Shown here: positions 50,802 through 59,246 of the stretch, piece after piece | How the letters are laid out: each line of letters starts with the position of its first letter | How positions within the stretch are numbered: position 1 is the first letter of the stretch | DNA from: Streptomyces sp. TRM49041 | Lineage (GTDB): Bacteria > Actinomycetota > Actinomycetes > Streptomycetales > Streptomycetaceae | Assembly: GCF_008271805.1 (NCBI RefSeq) | Contig: NZ_VSRY01000133.1 | Span: 22,316 to 86,315 of the forward strand | Direction: 5' to 3' | DNA: 64,000 nucleotides | The notes under the pieces: generated by a model | Database searches by the model: none | Told to the model about the DNA's origin: nothing | The model's input: only the letters and a program-made list of their open reading frames with translations | Made by a program: the position numbers and the translations under genes

Positions 50802-52300
50802 TGCTGAGAGTTCCCCTTGCTTGCGTCGTTGGGTTCCCCGGACAGGCCGCTCTGGAAGGCGGCCAGCCACATTCCGGGCTGCACCTGAGGTGACGGCTCC
50901 TGGTCGGGAGCCGGGGTGGCGGGCGCCGGCGACGCCTGCCCCGTGGATGCGGCCGGTCCGACGGCTGCGGCCTGCGGCGGCTCGGCGAGCGGTTGCCTGC
51001 GGCGTCGTTGCGGCAGGCCGTTCGCGGTCCGCTCGACCACCGGCGGGACCTCGGCGTCCACCGCCGGGCCGGTGGCGGGACGCACCGCGCGGGCCGGGGA
51101 GGAGGGGGCGGGGACGGCGGAGGCGGCCGGGACGGTGGTGCGGGGTACGGAGGACGCGCCGATGCCGTGGGCGAGGCCGGAGGCGGCGGCGACGGTGGTG
51201 ATCAGTTCCTGCGGTACGACGACGACGGCACGGACACCGCCGTACGCGGAGGAGCGCAGCGAGACCTGGAAGCCGTACGCCTGCGCCAGCCGGCCGACGA
51301 CGGCGAGGCCGAGGCGCGGGGTCTCCCCCAGGTCGTTGAGGTCGATGCCCTGCTGGGCCTGGCGAAGCATGCGCTCGGCCCGCTTGCGGGCCTCCTCGCT
51401 CATGGAGACACCGCCGTCCTCGATCTCCACGGCGATGCCCGACTGCACGTCGACAGCGGTCAGATGGACCTTGGTCTGCGGCGGCGAGTAGCGGGTGGCG
51501 TTGTCGAGGAGCTCGGCCAGTGTGTGGATGAGAGGCTCCACCGCGGGGCCGGTGAGCGCGACCTCGGTGACCGAGTGCAGCTCGACGCGCTGGTAGTCGA
51601 TGATCCGCGACATGGCACCGCGCAGCACGCTGTAGAGCGGGACCGCCCTGCTCCACTGGCGGCCCGGGCGGGCGCCGCCGAGGACGGCGATGGAGTCGGC
51701 GAGACGGCCGATCAGGGCGGTGCCGTGGTCGATACGGAGCAGGTCGCCGAAGACCTCGGGGCGGTGACCGTGGCGGTCCTCCATCTCCCGGAGCTCCTGT
51801 GCCTGCTGGTGCACGATGGCTTGAACTCGACGGGCGATGTTCACGAAGGCCCGCTGGGCGGACTCGCGGAGGTCCTCCTCGGCGGTGACCGCGTCGACGA
51901 CGACGCGCACGACGGCCTGGTGCTCCTCCGGGGCGGTGAGCGATGCGAGGACGTCCTCGGGGAACTCGCCCTGGCGCAGCCGCTCGACGGCGTCCGGCAG
52001 CAGTGTTCCGGCCAGGTGGGCGGTCTCGGCGTGACGGCGGGCCAGGGCGGTGTCACGGGCGGCGACCGTCCTGCGCAGCTCCTCGATCACCCGCCCCCGG
52101 CGTGCCGTCTCGGCGCCCAGCACGGCCAGGACGAGGGCGGACACCGCCCCGCAGACCCCCACGGGTCCCCGTGCGGAAGCCGGCACCAGGGCCACCGTGA
52201 CTCCGGTGGCGACAGCGATCAGAGCGGCGGGCAGCAGCCACACGAAAGATGCCGCGGACCGCGGGCTTCCACTTCCGGGCGACGATTCCTCACGGACCAT
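50798..52300 (-). CDS. cvnA: Conservon sensor ATPase (CvnA)
   Basis: About 500 residues. Two membrane segments near the N terminus (FVWLLPAALIAVATGVTVAL, VGVCGAVSALVLAVLGA) are followed by a helical dimerisation region and a GHKL ATPase domain (~230-370; LAELLDNATRYSPPQTKVHL, AVEIEDGGVSMSEEAR, RLGLAVVGRLAQAYGFQVSL). The tail (~390-500) is Ala/Pro-rich. It is the receptor-like component of the conservon. ATG 52300 follows GAGGG; ATG 52318 is an alternative. The cvnA-E genes overlap one another and form a single transcript. Confidence 0.92.
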   Translation of the reverse strand: MVREESSPGSGSPRSAASFVWLLPAALIAVATGVTVALVPASARGPVGVCGAVSALVLAVLGAETARRGRVIEELRRTVAARDTALARRHAETAHLAGTLLPDAVERLRQGEFPEDVLASLTAPEEHQAVVRVVVDAVTAEEDLRESAQRAFVNIARRVQAIVHQQAQELREMEDRHGHRPEVFGDLLRIDHGTALIGRLADSIAVLGGARPGRQWSRAVPLYSVLRGAMSRIIDYQRVELHSVTEVALTGPAVEPLIHTLAELLDNATRYSPPQTKVHLTAVDVQSGIAVEIEDGGVSMSEEARKRAERMLRQAQQGIDLNDLGETPRLGLAVVGRLAQAYGFQVSLRSSAYGGVRAVVVVPQELITTVAAASGLAHGIGASSVPRTTVPAASAVPAPSSPARAVRPATGPAVDAEVPPVVERTANGLPQRRRRQPLAEPPQAAAVGPAASTGQASPAPATPAPDQEPSPQVQPGMWLAAFQSGLSGEPNDASKGNSQQ

Positions 52301-52429
52301 CAGCACCCTCAAACCCATCGACGAGAAAGATCATATGACGACGGCACGGAGCATAGCCCGTTCGTGTGAGGCAGATTGACGCTGGGTCATGGGATGGCCC
52401 GATGTTTGCGGCAGATTCCGTTTCTGGTC

Positions 52430-53032
52430 GACCAGGCACAAAGGGAGGGACTTGATCCCGTTGACGAAGTTCGACACGAGACGTCGGGCCGGTGCGGCGA
52501 CCCGCCCGTCGGGGTTGGCCGAGGCGTGACAGACGACGGCCTCGCGACGCGGCCGGCGCGCAGCGCCGCGTGCGCGTCGGGGGGCGTTCGGCGCGGAGGA
52601 GCAGTCCGCCGGGGGCGGCCCTGCGGACGGTGCCGTCGCCGACGACGGCCGGCAGGAAGAAGAACGTGCCGGGTCCCACCGGGCGTGAGCCCGGCCCCCG
52701 TGCCGTGATCGCTCTCGGTGGCCAGCGCGATCATGACATCGTCGCCGGGGGGGTGGTTCCGCTTGTGCGCGGCGAACTGCTCGGTGTACGCGAACATGTC
52801 CTGCAGCCGGCCCGGCGAGCGGGGTTCGAGCGGCTTCCCGCCGTGTCCGGTGGCGGGCGTGCCGGCTCCGTCGGGGTCCTGGTAGCCGATGACGCGACGC
52901 GTCCAGTGCAGGAGGAGTCGCCCGCGGCCGCTGTCGGGGAGCACCGACAGCGCGGCACGCGGTAGCGGTCGTTGGGACGCCGCCGGCGTACTGGCCGGCG
53001 TCGAAGGCGTCCGGGACGGGCGGGACGCTCAT
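52430..53032 (-). pseudogene. Shattered cytochrome P450 pseudogene
   Basis: Pieces of one P450 occur in order but in different frames. ATG 53032 encodes SVPPVPDAFDAGQYAGGVP, a normal P450 N terminus. After a large deletion another frame gives LLLHWTRRVIGYQDPDG and MFAYTEQFAAHKRNHPPGDD through VMIALATE (helices G-H). A third frame gives GTFFFLPAVVGDGTVRRAAP (I-helix; compare FFFLLAVAGNxTxR). The first frame resumes with RLVSNFVNGIKSLPLCL, the usual C-terminal end. The K-helix and heme-Cys loop are missing. Resembles the CYP124/125-like group. Confidence 0.8.
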
Positions 53033-53066
53033 ACCGGGCGCCGTGCCGGGGCCGTGCCGGGGCCGT

Positions 53067-54086
53067 TCACCATGTCCGGGTATCCATGGGCCGGTGCAGG
53101 GTGACGCCCTGGTCGGCGAGAGTCTCGGGGAGGCCGGACAGGGCGTGGAGCTGTTCGATGTGGTGCACGCCGGTGGGCAGGCCGCCGTCGAGTGCCGCGC
53201 GGGTGGCGTGGGCGGCGACCAGGGCCGTGACCCGGCTCTGAGCGCGACCGGTCAGGGCGTACGCGGCGTGCCGGTCGCCGTGCCACGCGTCGGCCCGCAG
53301 CGCGAAGCCGTCGCCGCCGACATGGACGCGACGGAAGCAGGCCGTCAGGGCGCGGCGTACTCGCGGGTGGCGCGCCGCACGCGAGAGTCCCGTGCGGCGG
53401 GCTCCGAACAGGACGGCGGTCAGTGCCCCGGAATCCAGACGGAGGCGGGTGGTGACGTCCGGTACGCCGAGGGTGGCGCGCAGGGTGTGCTGGTCGGAGA
53501 AGGGGAACGGGTGGGCGGTGCGCGTGCCGTGCCCGGGCAGGGCGTACCGGGCCGGGCGGGCGCCGCTCGTAGGGGCGGCCAGGCCGTCGACGGTCCAGCG
53601 GACGGCGTCGCCGCCGTGCCGTTCGCCGGAGCCCAGGAGCACGGTGATGTCGATGCGGTCCGCGCCGCCGACGGCGTCGTGGGCCCGCGCGGCCAGGAGG
53701 TTGGTGAGGCCCGGGGCCACGCCGACACTCAGGACGGCCGTCGCGCCCGAGCCGACGGCCACGTCGTGGAGCGCGGCCACGCCGTCCAGCAGCCGGGGCG
53801 TGGCGCCGATGTCGACCAGGTGGATGCCGCGTTCGAGGCAGACGCGGGCGGCCCTGCCGTCCGGGGGCTCGACGCAGAGCACGACGGCGGCCACGTCGCC
53901 GAGCGCGTCCAGCGCCGTGCCGAAGCCTGCCGGGTCGGTCACGTCGACCCTTACACCGCTGTGCCGCCCGCCGGGCACGGCCCGCCCGGGGAACCAGTCG
54001 CCCAGCGTGGCCGTCACCGTCGCGCCGACGGCCCCGAAGCCGCCCACCACCAGGACGCGCCCACCGCTCTTTTTCACTGTAGTCAT
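53067..54086 (-). CDS. Saccharopine dehydrogenase-like NAD(P)-binding protein
   Basis: A 339-residue protein with an N-terminal Rossmann nucleotide-binding motif (VLVVGGFGAVGATVTATL, ~11-28), VCLERGIHLVDIGATP (~82) and VLSVGVAPGLTNLLAARAHD (~118), as in the saccharopine dehydrogenase NADP-binding family. The C-terminal part is less conserved; substrate unknown. ATG 54086 lies inside an inverted repeat (54073-54097), so the regulator of the divergent TetR gene probably represses this gene at its start. Confidence 0.85.
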   Translation of the reverse strand: MTTVKKSGGRVLVVGGFGAVGATVTATLGDWFPGRAVPGGRHSGVRVDVTDPAGFGTALDALGDVAAVVLCVEPPDGRAARVCLERGIHLVDIGATPRLLDGVAALHDVAVGSGATAVLSVGVAPGLTNLLAARAHDAVGGADRIDITVLLGSGERHGGDAVRWTVDGLAAPTSGARPARYALPGHGTRTAHPFPFSDQHTLRATLGVPDVTTRLRLDSGALTAVLFGARRTGLSRAARHPRVRRALTACFRRVHVGGDGFALRADAWHGDRHAAYALTGRAQSRVTALVAAHATRAALDGGLPTGVHHIEQLHALSGLPETLADQGVTLHRPMDTRTW

Positions 54087-54097
54087 ACTCCAGTGAA
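54073..54097. promoter_or_regulatory. Inverted repeat TTCACTG-N11-CAGTGAA over a start codon
   Basis: Perfect 7-bp arms (54073-54079, 54091-54097) covering the start codon of the saccharopine-dehydrogenase-like gene; the half site (CACTG/CAGTG) is shared with the 19-bp palindrome next to it. Confidence 0.7.
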
Positions 54098-54101
54098 TAG
54101 C

Positions 54102-54120
54102 ACTGTAGTGTCACTACAGT
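54102..54120. promoter_or_regulatory. TetR-type operator ACTGTAGTGTCACTACAGT
   Basis: A perfect 9-1-9 palindrome in the divergent region, 30 bases before the TetR gene start (54150) and 16 before the opposite gene. It is the clearest candidate for the binding site of the adjacent TetR protein. Confidence 0.88.
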
Positions 54121-54149
54121 CAAAGTCGAGACCGAGTGAAGGAGTCGCC

Positions 54150-54776
54150 GTGGCCGCCCCCCTGTCCCGCGCCGAAAAGGCCCGTCGCACCCGGCAGCGG
54201 ATGCTCGACGCGGCCGCCCGGCTGTTCGCCGAGCGCGGCTGGGCCGGGACGACCGTCGAGGACATCGCCCGTACGGCAGAAGTCGGCGTCCAGACCGTGT
54301 ACTTCACGTTCGGGAACAAGCGCGCCCTCCTCAAGGAGCTCCTCGACACGGCGGTCGCCGGGGACACCGACCCGATCGCCACCCTGGACCGCCCCTGGGC
54401 CCGCGAGGTCCTCGGCACCCCTGACCCGGCCCGCCAGCTGGCCCTCCAGGCAGCCGGAGCGCGCCGCATCCTGGAGCGGGCCGCGCCGGTCCTGGAGGCC
54501 GTACGCGGCGCGGCGGCCGCCGACCCGGAGATCGCCGCGCTTTGGCGGGCCAACCACGAGCAGCGCCACACCGTCCAGCTGGAGTTCGCGCGGGCCCTGG
54601 CGGCCAAGGCGGGCGGGGCGCTGCGCGACGGCCACGACGCAGCGTCGGCCGCGGACATCGCGATGACGGTGCTGGGCCCGGAGACATACGGACTCCTGGT
54701 CACCGGCCGCGGCTGGACAGCGGCCCGCTGGGAGCGGTGGGCGGCCGACGCACTGGTGCGCCAGTTGCTCCCGTGA
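54150..54776 (+). CDS. TetR/AcrR family transcriptional regulator
   Basis: About 208 residues. N-terminal HTH (~5-55): RRTRQRMLDAAARLFAERGW, TTVEDIARTAEVGVQTVYFT, FGNKRALLKELLD. The ligand-binding C-terminal part (~65-205) is helical and not assignable to a ligand. GTG 54150 has AAGGAG six bases upstream. It is divergent from the saccharopine-dehydrogenase-like gene and the two palindromes between them suggest autoregulation and repression of that gene. Confidence 0.92.
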   Translation: MAAPLSRAEKARRTRQRMLDAAARLFAERGWAGTTVEDIARTAEVGVQTVYFTFGNKRALLKELLDTAVAGDTDPIATLDRPWAREVLGTPDPARQLALQAAGARRILERAAPVLEAVRGAAAADPEIAALWRANHEQRHTVQLEFARALAAKAGGALRDGHDAASAADIAMTVLGPETYGLLVTGRGWTAARWERWAADALVRQLLP

Positions 54777-55159
54777 ACGCTGCCCAACTGTGGGAGGCTC
54801 TGCGCCAGGACCACGTCCGTACGGGCCCCGGACGGCGCGCTCGCCCCGGGCGGCGCTCGTCGCGGGGTCGTGCGGCGGGCGGTCAGGGCGCACCGCTCGT
54901 GGGCCTGGTGGAAGGGACGGCGGTCGTGGCAAACCGCAGATACCCCACCCCGAAGCACGCCAAAGCCGGCAAGAGTGCTGGGTGGGACTTCGCGTGGGAC
55001 CGCGAGATCACCAGGGCGGCGCAGAAGGCGGCGCTGTTGGTGGAGACACCGGCAGGACGCTGGTGAACACCCTCGCAGATGCCCTGACCGATCACTGGTG
55101 CGCAGGCCCGGTACGCCAAGAGCCAGGAACGTACGGTGGGCTCGAGGTCCGCCACCCGA
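54777..55159. other. Gene-poor stretch with one weak short frame
   Basis: No convincing gene. A GTG at 54927 opens a 46-codon frame (ANRRYPTPKHAKAGKSAGWD, AAQKAALLVETPAGRW) with acceptable codon use but no family I recognise; it could be a real small protein or part of a decayed gene. Confidence 0.4.
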
Positions 55160-56596
55160 TCACCGTTCGTCGCCCTCCGGGGGGCGGAGGGCGTGGGCCT
55201 CCGTGCCGAGCCGGACGCAGTCGCCGCCGAGGCCGTGCGCCGTCAGGCTCCATGGGGCGTCGTGTCCCGGGTAGAAGCGCAAGGTGAGGGCTTCACCGGC
55301 GTCCGTGAAGACTTCGGCGACGGAGCGGTCGATCAGGATGCGAAGCCGGCAGTTGCCGCCCGGTACGGCGCCCGGGAGTGGCAGGCTGTACGCGCCGCCG
55401 TGGGCGCGGGGGTCGTGTGCGCTGCGGGAACGGTCGACCTGGACTTCGCCGTACCGCACGGCGAAGCCCAGGTATTCGCTGTTGTCAGGGGAGGTGTTGA
55501 GCCTCAGCCCGCAGACCGGGGCGCCGTCGAACGCGAGTTCCACGTATACCTCCGCGACGCTGTCCAGTTCGGCCAGGACAGCCGATTCGCCGGGGGCGAC
55601 GGTTCGTACCGTACGGCTGGGCGGCCCCGAGCGCAGAGCGGCCAGTTCGCGGGCCGGAGCCTGCTGGACGCGGCCGTCGGGGGTGAGGCTCACTTCCCGG
55701 GGCAGGGTGAGCAGACCGGCCCAGCCCGCTTCCAGCGTCCAGGCGTCATCGCGGGCCTCGCGGGACCAGCCCCACAGGAGCCACCGCCCGTCAGGCGCGT
55801 GCAGCAGTGCAGGTGCGTAGAAGTCGGGGCCGTGGTCAAGCCGGCGAGGTGCGTCGAAGTGGTGACCGGTGCCGTCGCGTGCACCGGCCCAGCCGACCGT
55901 GTGGCCGGGGCCTGAGTGCCGGTACCAGGCGCTTGTGACCAGCAGAAGGCCGCCGTCGGCGTAGGTGGCGAGCTGGGGACATTCCCAGGCGTCTCCCGTG
56001 GGGAGGCCGTCGGCGGCATCGCTGCGGGAATGGAGCGGCCCGCGGTACGTCCAGGACGCGAGGTCGTGGGACGTGTACAGGAGGGCGGCTGCGCGACCGT
56101 CGCCGAAACCCGCGCCGACGATCATGTTCCAGTGCTCACCTTCCCGCCACACGTACGGGTCACGGAAGGTGGTGACGCCTTGCGGGGGCCGAGAGACCAG
56201 CAGCTCGGGCCGCTTGGTGAAGACGGTTCCGGACGGATCGGAGTCGGCCGCGGCGACGGGCTGCCACCAGCGGTCGGCGCGGTGGGTGGAATAGAAGGCG
56301 ATGATCTTGCCGCGGTGGGAGACGGCGTTGCCGGAGAAGCAACCGTCGGCGTCGGGCCGACCGGGGGTGGGGGTCAGGGCGATGGGCTGGCGTTGCCAGC
56401 GCACCAGGTCGGCGCTGCGGTAGTGCCCCCAGTGGACCCTCTCGTGGGTGGGAGCTTGCGGGTTGTACTGGAAGAAGACGTGGTAATGGCCGCGGTGGTG
56501 GACGAGTCCGTTGGGATCGTTGATCCAGTTGGCCGGCGGGCGCAGGTGGATGGCCGGGTGGTGGCGGTCGCGTGCGCGGCTCCGGTGAGGGCTGAT
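55160..56596 (-). CDS. GH32 beta-fructosidase (levanase/inulinase type) with apparent ATC start
   Basis: The mature enzyme is complete: nucleophile motif WINDPNG about residue 24, FFQYNPQAP, FSGNAV, the stabiliser in TFRDPYVW, the acid/base in DAWECPQL, and a C-terminal beta-sandwich (LRILIDRSVAEVFTDAGEAL). All three catalytic residues are present. The problem is the start: the frame opens after a TGA and contains no ATG, GTG or TTG before WINDPNG. The codon in the right place, after AAGGGGTGAG, is ATC (56594-56596), giving (I)SPHRSRARDRHHPAIHLRPP. GTG 56404 would delete the nucleophile. No signal peptide, so probably intracellular. Confidence 0.75.
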   Translation of the reverse strand: MSPHRSRARDRHHPAIHLRPPANWINDPNGLVHHRGHYHVFFQYNPQAPTHERVHWGHYRSADLVRWQRQPIALTPTPGRPDADGCFSGNAVSHRGKIIAFYSTHRADRWWQPVAAADSDPSGTVFTKRPELLVSRPPQGVTTFRDPYVWREGEHWNMIVGAGFGDGRAAALLYTSHDLASWTYRGPLHSRSDAADGLPTGDAWECPQLATYADGGLLLVTSAWYRHSGPGHTVGWAGARDGTGHHFDAPRRLDHGPDFYAPALLHAPDGRWLLWGWSREARDDAWTLEAGWAGLLTLPREVSLTPDGRVQQAPARELAALRSGPPSRTVRTVAPGESAVLAELDSVAEVYVELAFDGAPVCGLRLNTSPDNSEYLGFAVRYGEVQVDRSRSAHDPRAHGGAYSLPLPGAVPGGNCRLRILIDRSVAEVFTDAGEALTLRFYPGHDAPWSLTAHGLGGDCVRLGTEAHALRPPEGDER

Positions 56597-56760
56597 GGTC
56601 TCACCCCTTGCCCGGTCCGCTCCGCTCGACGCCCGTCACGACGGGTGATCGACACGGAACCGTGGTCACAGGAGGTCAGGATAGGGCGCGTCCACGGTGT
56701 GCCACGCTGCCGACACCGTCCGTGTCGCGGCTCTCCTGACGCGCTGCTGGTCCATGGCGG

Positions 56761-57213
56761 TCAGTGGTGGGTCCGCGTGGCGAGTGAGGCCCGCATACGC
56801 AGTGGCATGGGGATCCGGTGCTCCACCGCTTCGAGGTGACCGGCGATGAGCAGTTCCACCGCTGTCCTGCCCAGTTGGTAGTGGGGCAGTGCGATGCTGG
56901 TGAGTTGCGGACGCATCCATGACGCGAGCTCGCTGTCGTCGAAGGACACCACCGACACGTCGCCGGGTACGTCGAGTCCTGCCTCCTGCAATGCCTGGCA
57001 CGCGCCGAAGGAAACCCGGTCGTTGCAGCCGATGATCACCTGGGGGCGGTGACCCCCGGTGAGCAGGGCCCGGACCTCGTCGTATCCGTTTTCGACTTCC
57101 CATGCGCATTCGATGACGCCCGCCGCTCCAACGCCCGCACGGCGCAGGACGTGCTCGATCCCCGACATGCGCTCCCGCCCGGCGAAGATCCCGTCGAGCG
57201 TCTGGGGGGTCAC
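56761..57213 (-). pseudogene. LacI-family regulator fragment (C-terminal ligand domain only)
   Basis: From GTG 57213 the frame gives TPQTLDGIFAGRERMSGIEH, VIIGCNDRVSFGACQALQEA, GDVSVVSFDDSELASWMRPQ, LTSIALPHYQLGRTAVELLI, the second half of a LacI/GalR periplasmic-binding-like domain. The helix-turn-helix, hinge and first half are missing and are not found in other frames upstream. Without a DNA-binding domain it cannot act as a repressor. It lies upstream of the GH32 gene on the same strand, where an intact LacI regulator would be expected. Confidence 0.8.
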
Positions 57214-57536
57214 GTGGTGACCTCCCGTCGGCGGGCAGCGCTCGGGTGCTCGTGTGCCGCCGGCCGGATGCGGCCGCCGAAGGCCCGGTACCCCGCCGGC
57301 CGTGTGCCGCCGCCGGCCACGGTGACGCCTGTGGACCCGTTCGGACGATGCTGCGTCGTGTGACGGCGACCCATGAGTCTCGGCAGCGGCCGGCATCGCG
57401 CCGATTGAACGACAGGGGGAGCGGGATCACGGCCGCGGAGCCGGAGTCGCCGCTGCAGGCGGACGGCAGGCTCCGGCGATCCGCGACACACCACCGGTTG
57501 CCCGGTTTCGGTGCCCGCGGCTCGGCTCAACGTGAA

Positions 57537-57546
57537 CAAACGTTTG
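57537..57546. promoter_or_regulatory. LacI-type operator CAAACGTTTG
   Basis: A perfect 10-bp palindrome (in context AACAAACGTTTGCGTA), the canonical CG-centred LacI/GalR half-site pair, 141 bases before the SBP start. Confidence 0.8.
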
Positions 57547-57593
57547 CGTAACCAGACTGACAGAGGTCTTGTTTCTCGAAACAGAAAACTACG

Positions 57594-57603
57594 CAAACGC
57601 TTG
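57594..57603. promoter_or_regulatory. LacI-type operator CAAACGCTTG
   Basis: One mismatch to the site 57 bases upstream (in context CGCAAACGCTTGTG); the pair could be looped by one tetramer or bound by two dimers. Confidence 0.75.
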
Positions 57604-57686
57604 TGTCCACTCCTTGACAAGCCTAGGCTTTGCCCACCTCCGCCAAGGACGAACCCGCCGCCGGCACCATCACTGGGAGACCGCTC

Positions 57687-59021
57687 ATGCCCACCGGACA
57701 CAGACGCCGGGCCAGATGTCTGACCGTTTTCCTCGCTCTCGGCCTCCTGCTGAGCGCCTGCGCGTCGAGCGGCCGCGGAAAGGTCCGGAGTGAGCCGGGG
57801 GGCGGAACGGGAAGTATCACCATCTGGGCCCACGAGGGCCAGGACAGCGAGAACCGGGCCCTGCGGCGCGCCGTTGAGGCGTTCAACGCCTCGCAGAGCG
57901 ATGTGAAGGCCGACCTGGAACTCATCCCGGGCGAGGACTACACCGAGATGGTGGCCCGGACCGACGTCTCCGACCTCCCCGACGTCCTGGAGTTCGACGG
58001 GCCGACCCTCGCGAACTTCGTGCACAGCCAGAAGCTCGCCCCGCTGTCCTGGTACGTGTCCGTCTCTACGGTCGCCAATGCCACGAAGGCCGTCCAACTC
58101 CAGGGCACGGTCGGCCACCAGTTGTACGGACTCGCCATGTACGACTCCGGCCTCGGCATATACGGCAACAGAAAGATCCTCGATGCTGCGGGTGTCGCCT
58201 ACCCCACGACCCTCGAAGACGCCTGGAGCGCGGGCGACTTCACTCGGGCGCTGGAGGACCTGGCCGCTGACGACGCCGATGGCAAGGTCCTCGACCTCCG
58301 GGAAGCGAGCGGACTGGCGACGGAATGGGGGACCTACGGTTTCTCACCCATTCTCTGGTCCGCGGGGGGCGGACTGCTCGACGGAAGCGGCAAGGCGAGC
58401 GGCGCGCTCGACAGCGCATCGGTCGTGGCAGCTTTCAAGACCTTCCAGTCGTGGAAGCCGTACGCCACCCCTGACCCCGACGCGTTCGCCCGTGGTGGCG
58501 CGGCGCTGAGCTGGGCGGGCCACTGGATGTATCCGGCCTTCCACAAGGCCCTCGGAGACGATCTGGTCGTCATGCCGCTACCCGACTTCGGCAACGGCCC
58601 CAAGACCGGACAGGGCTCATGGTCGTGGGGTATCGGCGCCGCCACCAAGAACGGAAGGGCAGCGGGCAAGTTCCTCGACTTCCTGCTGAACGACGAAAAC
58701 GTCACGGCCATGACCGAGGCCAACGGAGCACCGCCCGCCACCGTGACCGGTCTTGACAAGAGTCGGCTGTACGGGGGCAAGGGGCCTCTGAGGCTGTTCA
58801 GCGAGCAGCTCTCCGCCCCGTGCGGAAGTGTGATCACCTACGTCGACACGTCCTGCGTGGCCACCACCCGGCCTGCGGTCGTCGGCTACCCGGTGGTGAC
58901 ACGGGAGTTCGGCAAGGCCCTTGAGGCGATCCACACAGGCACGGAACCCGGCATCGCACTTGCCGGCGCAGCCCGCGCCATCGACCGTGCCCTGGCGGAA
59001 CAGGATCAGACCGACCGGTGA
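57687..59021 (+). CDS. ABC transporter sugar-binding lipoprotein (copy A)
   Basis: About 444 residues. A lipoprotein signal (RARCLTVFLALGLLLSACAS; lipobox LSAC) is followed by a family 1 solute-binding fold: ITIWAHEGQDSENRALRRAV, LPDVLEFDGPTLANFVHSQK, LYGLAMYDSGLGIYGNRKIL, SWAGHWMYPAFHKALGDDL. It is a close paralogue of the protein at 61109-62461 (for example PLPDFGNGPKTGQGS is identical). No permease gene follows, so it must depend on a transporter elsewhere. ATG 57687 has GGGAG upstream. Two LacI-type operators precede it. Confidence 0.92.
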   Translation: MPTGHRRRARCLTVFLALGLLLSACASSGRGKVRSEPGGGTGSITIWAHEGQDSENRALRRAVEAFNASQSDVKADLELIPGEDYTEMVARTDVSDLPDVLEFDGPTLANFVHSQKLAPLSWYVSVSTVANATKAVQLQGTVGHQLYGLAMYDSGLGIYGNRKILDAAGVAYPTTLEDAWSAGDFTRALEDLAADDADGKVLDLREASGLATEWGTYGFSPILWSAGGGLLDGSGKASGALDSASVVAAFKTFQSWKPYATPDPDAFARGGAALSWAGHWMYPAFHKALGDDLVVMPLPDFGNGPKTGQGSWSWGIGAATKNGRAAGKFLDFLLNDENVTAMTEANGAPPATVTGLDKSRLYGGKGPLRLFSEQLSAPCGSVITYVDTSCVATTRPAVVGYPVVTREFGKALEAIHTGTEPGIALAGAARAIDRALAEQDQTDR

Positions 59022-59036
59022 ACTGACCGGATCGGC

Positions 59037-59069
59037 CCTGCCGGCCTTGCGGACACCTTGGCCGGCAGG
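59037..59069. terminator. Stem-loop after solute-binding protein A
   Basis: Perfect 10-bp arms CCTGCCGGCC (59037-59046) and GGCCGGCAGG (59060-59069), 13-base loop, 16 bases after the stop. Confidence 0.75.
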
Positions 59070-59246
59070 CCGGGCCGGGGGCCGTTGCCCCGGCCCGATG
59101 CTGCCTGAAGGCGTTCACGCAAAGCCTCCTCCCACCGGGTACATACTGGGAGACGTGACTGATCACACCCACGAAAACGCCTGCGAGCCGGTCGTCGTCA
59201 CCGCTACTGTCGGCCTGCGAGACCACAGGTATTGAGGGAGGCTGCT

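Larger units (their letters stand above)
57214..57686. promoter_or_regulatory. Intergenic regulatory region of the solute-binding-protein gene
   Basis: No gene seen. The right half holds two LacI-type operators (57537-57546 and 57594-57603) with an AT-rich segment between them (GTCTTGTTTCTCGAAACAG) that includes a likely promoter for the gene at 57687. Confidence 0.6.

Noticed and set aside
54883..55155. Minus-strand 90-codon frame between tetR and GH32
   Set aside because: No ribosome binding site, poor third-position GC pattern and no recognisable motif.
55160..56404. GH32 gene starting at GTG 56404
   Set aside because: It would delete the WINDPNG nucleophile motif that is encoded in frame just upstream.
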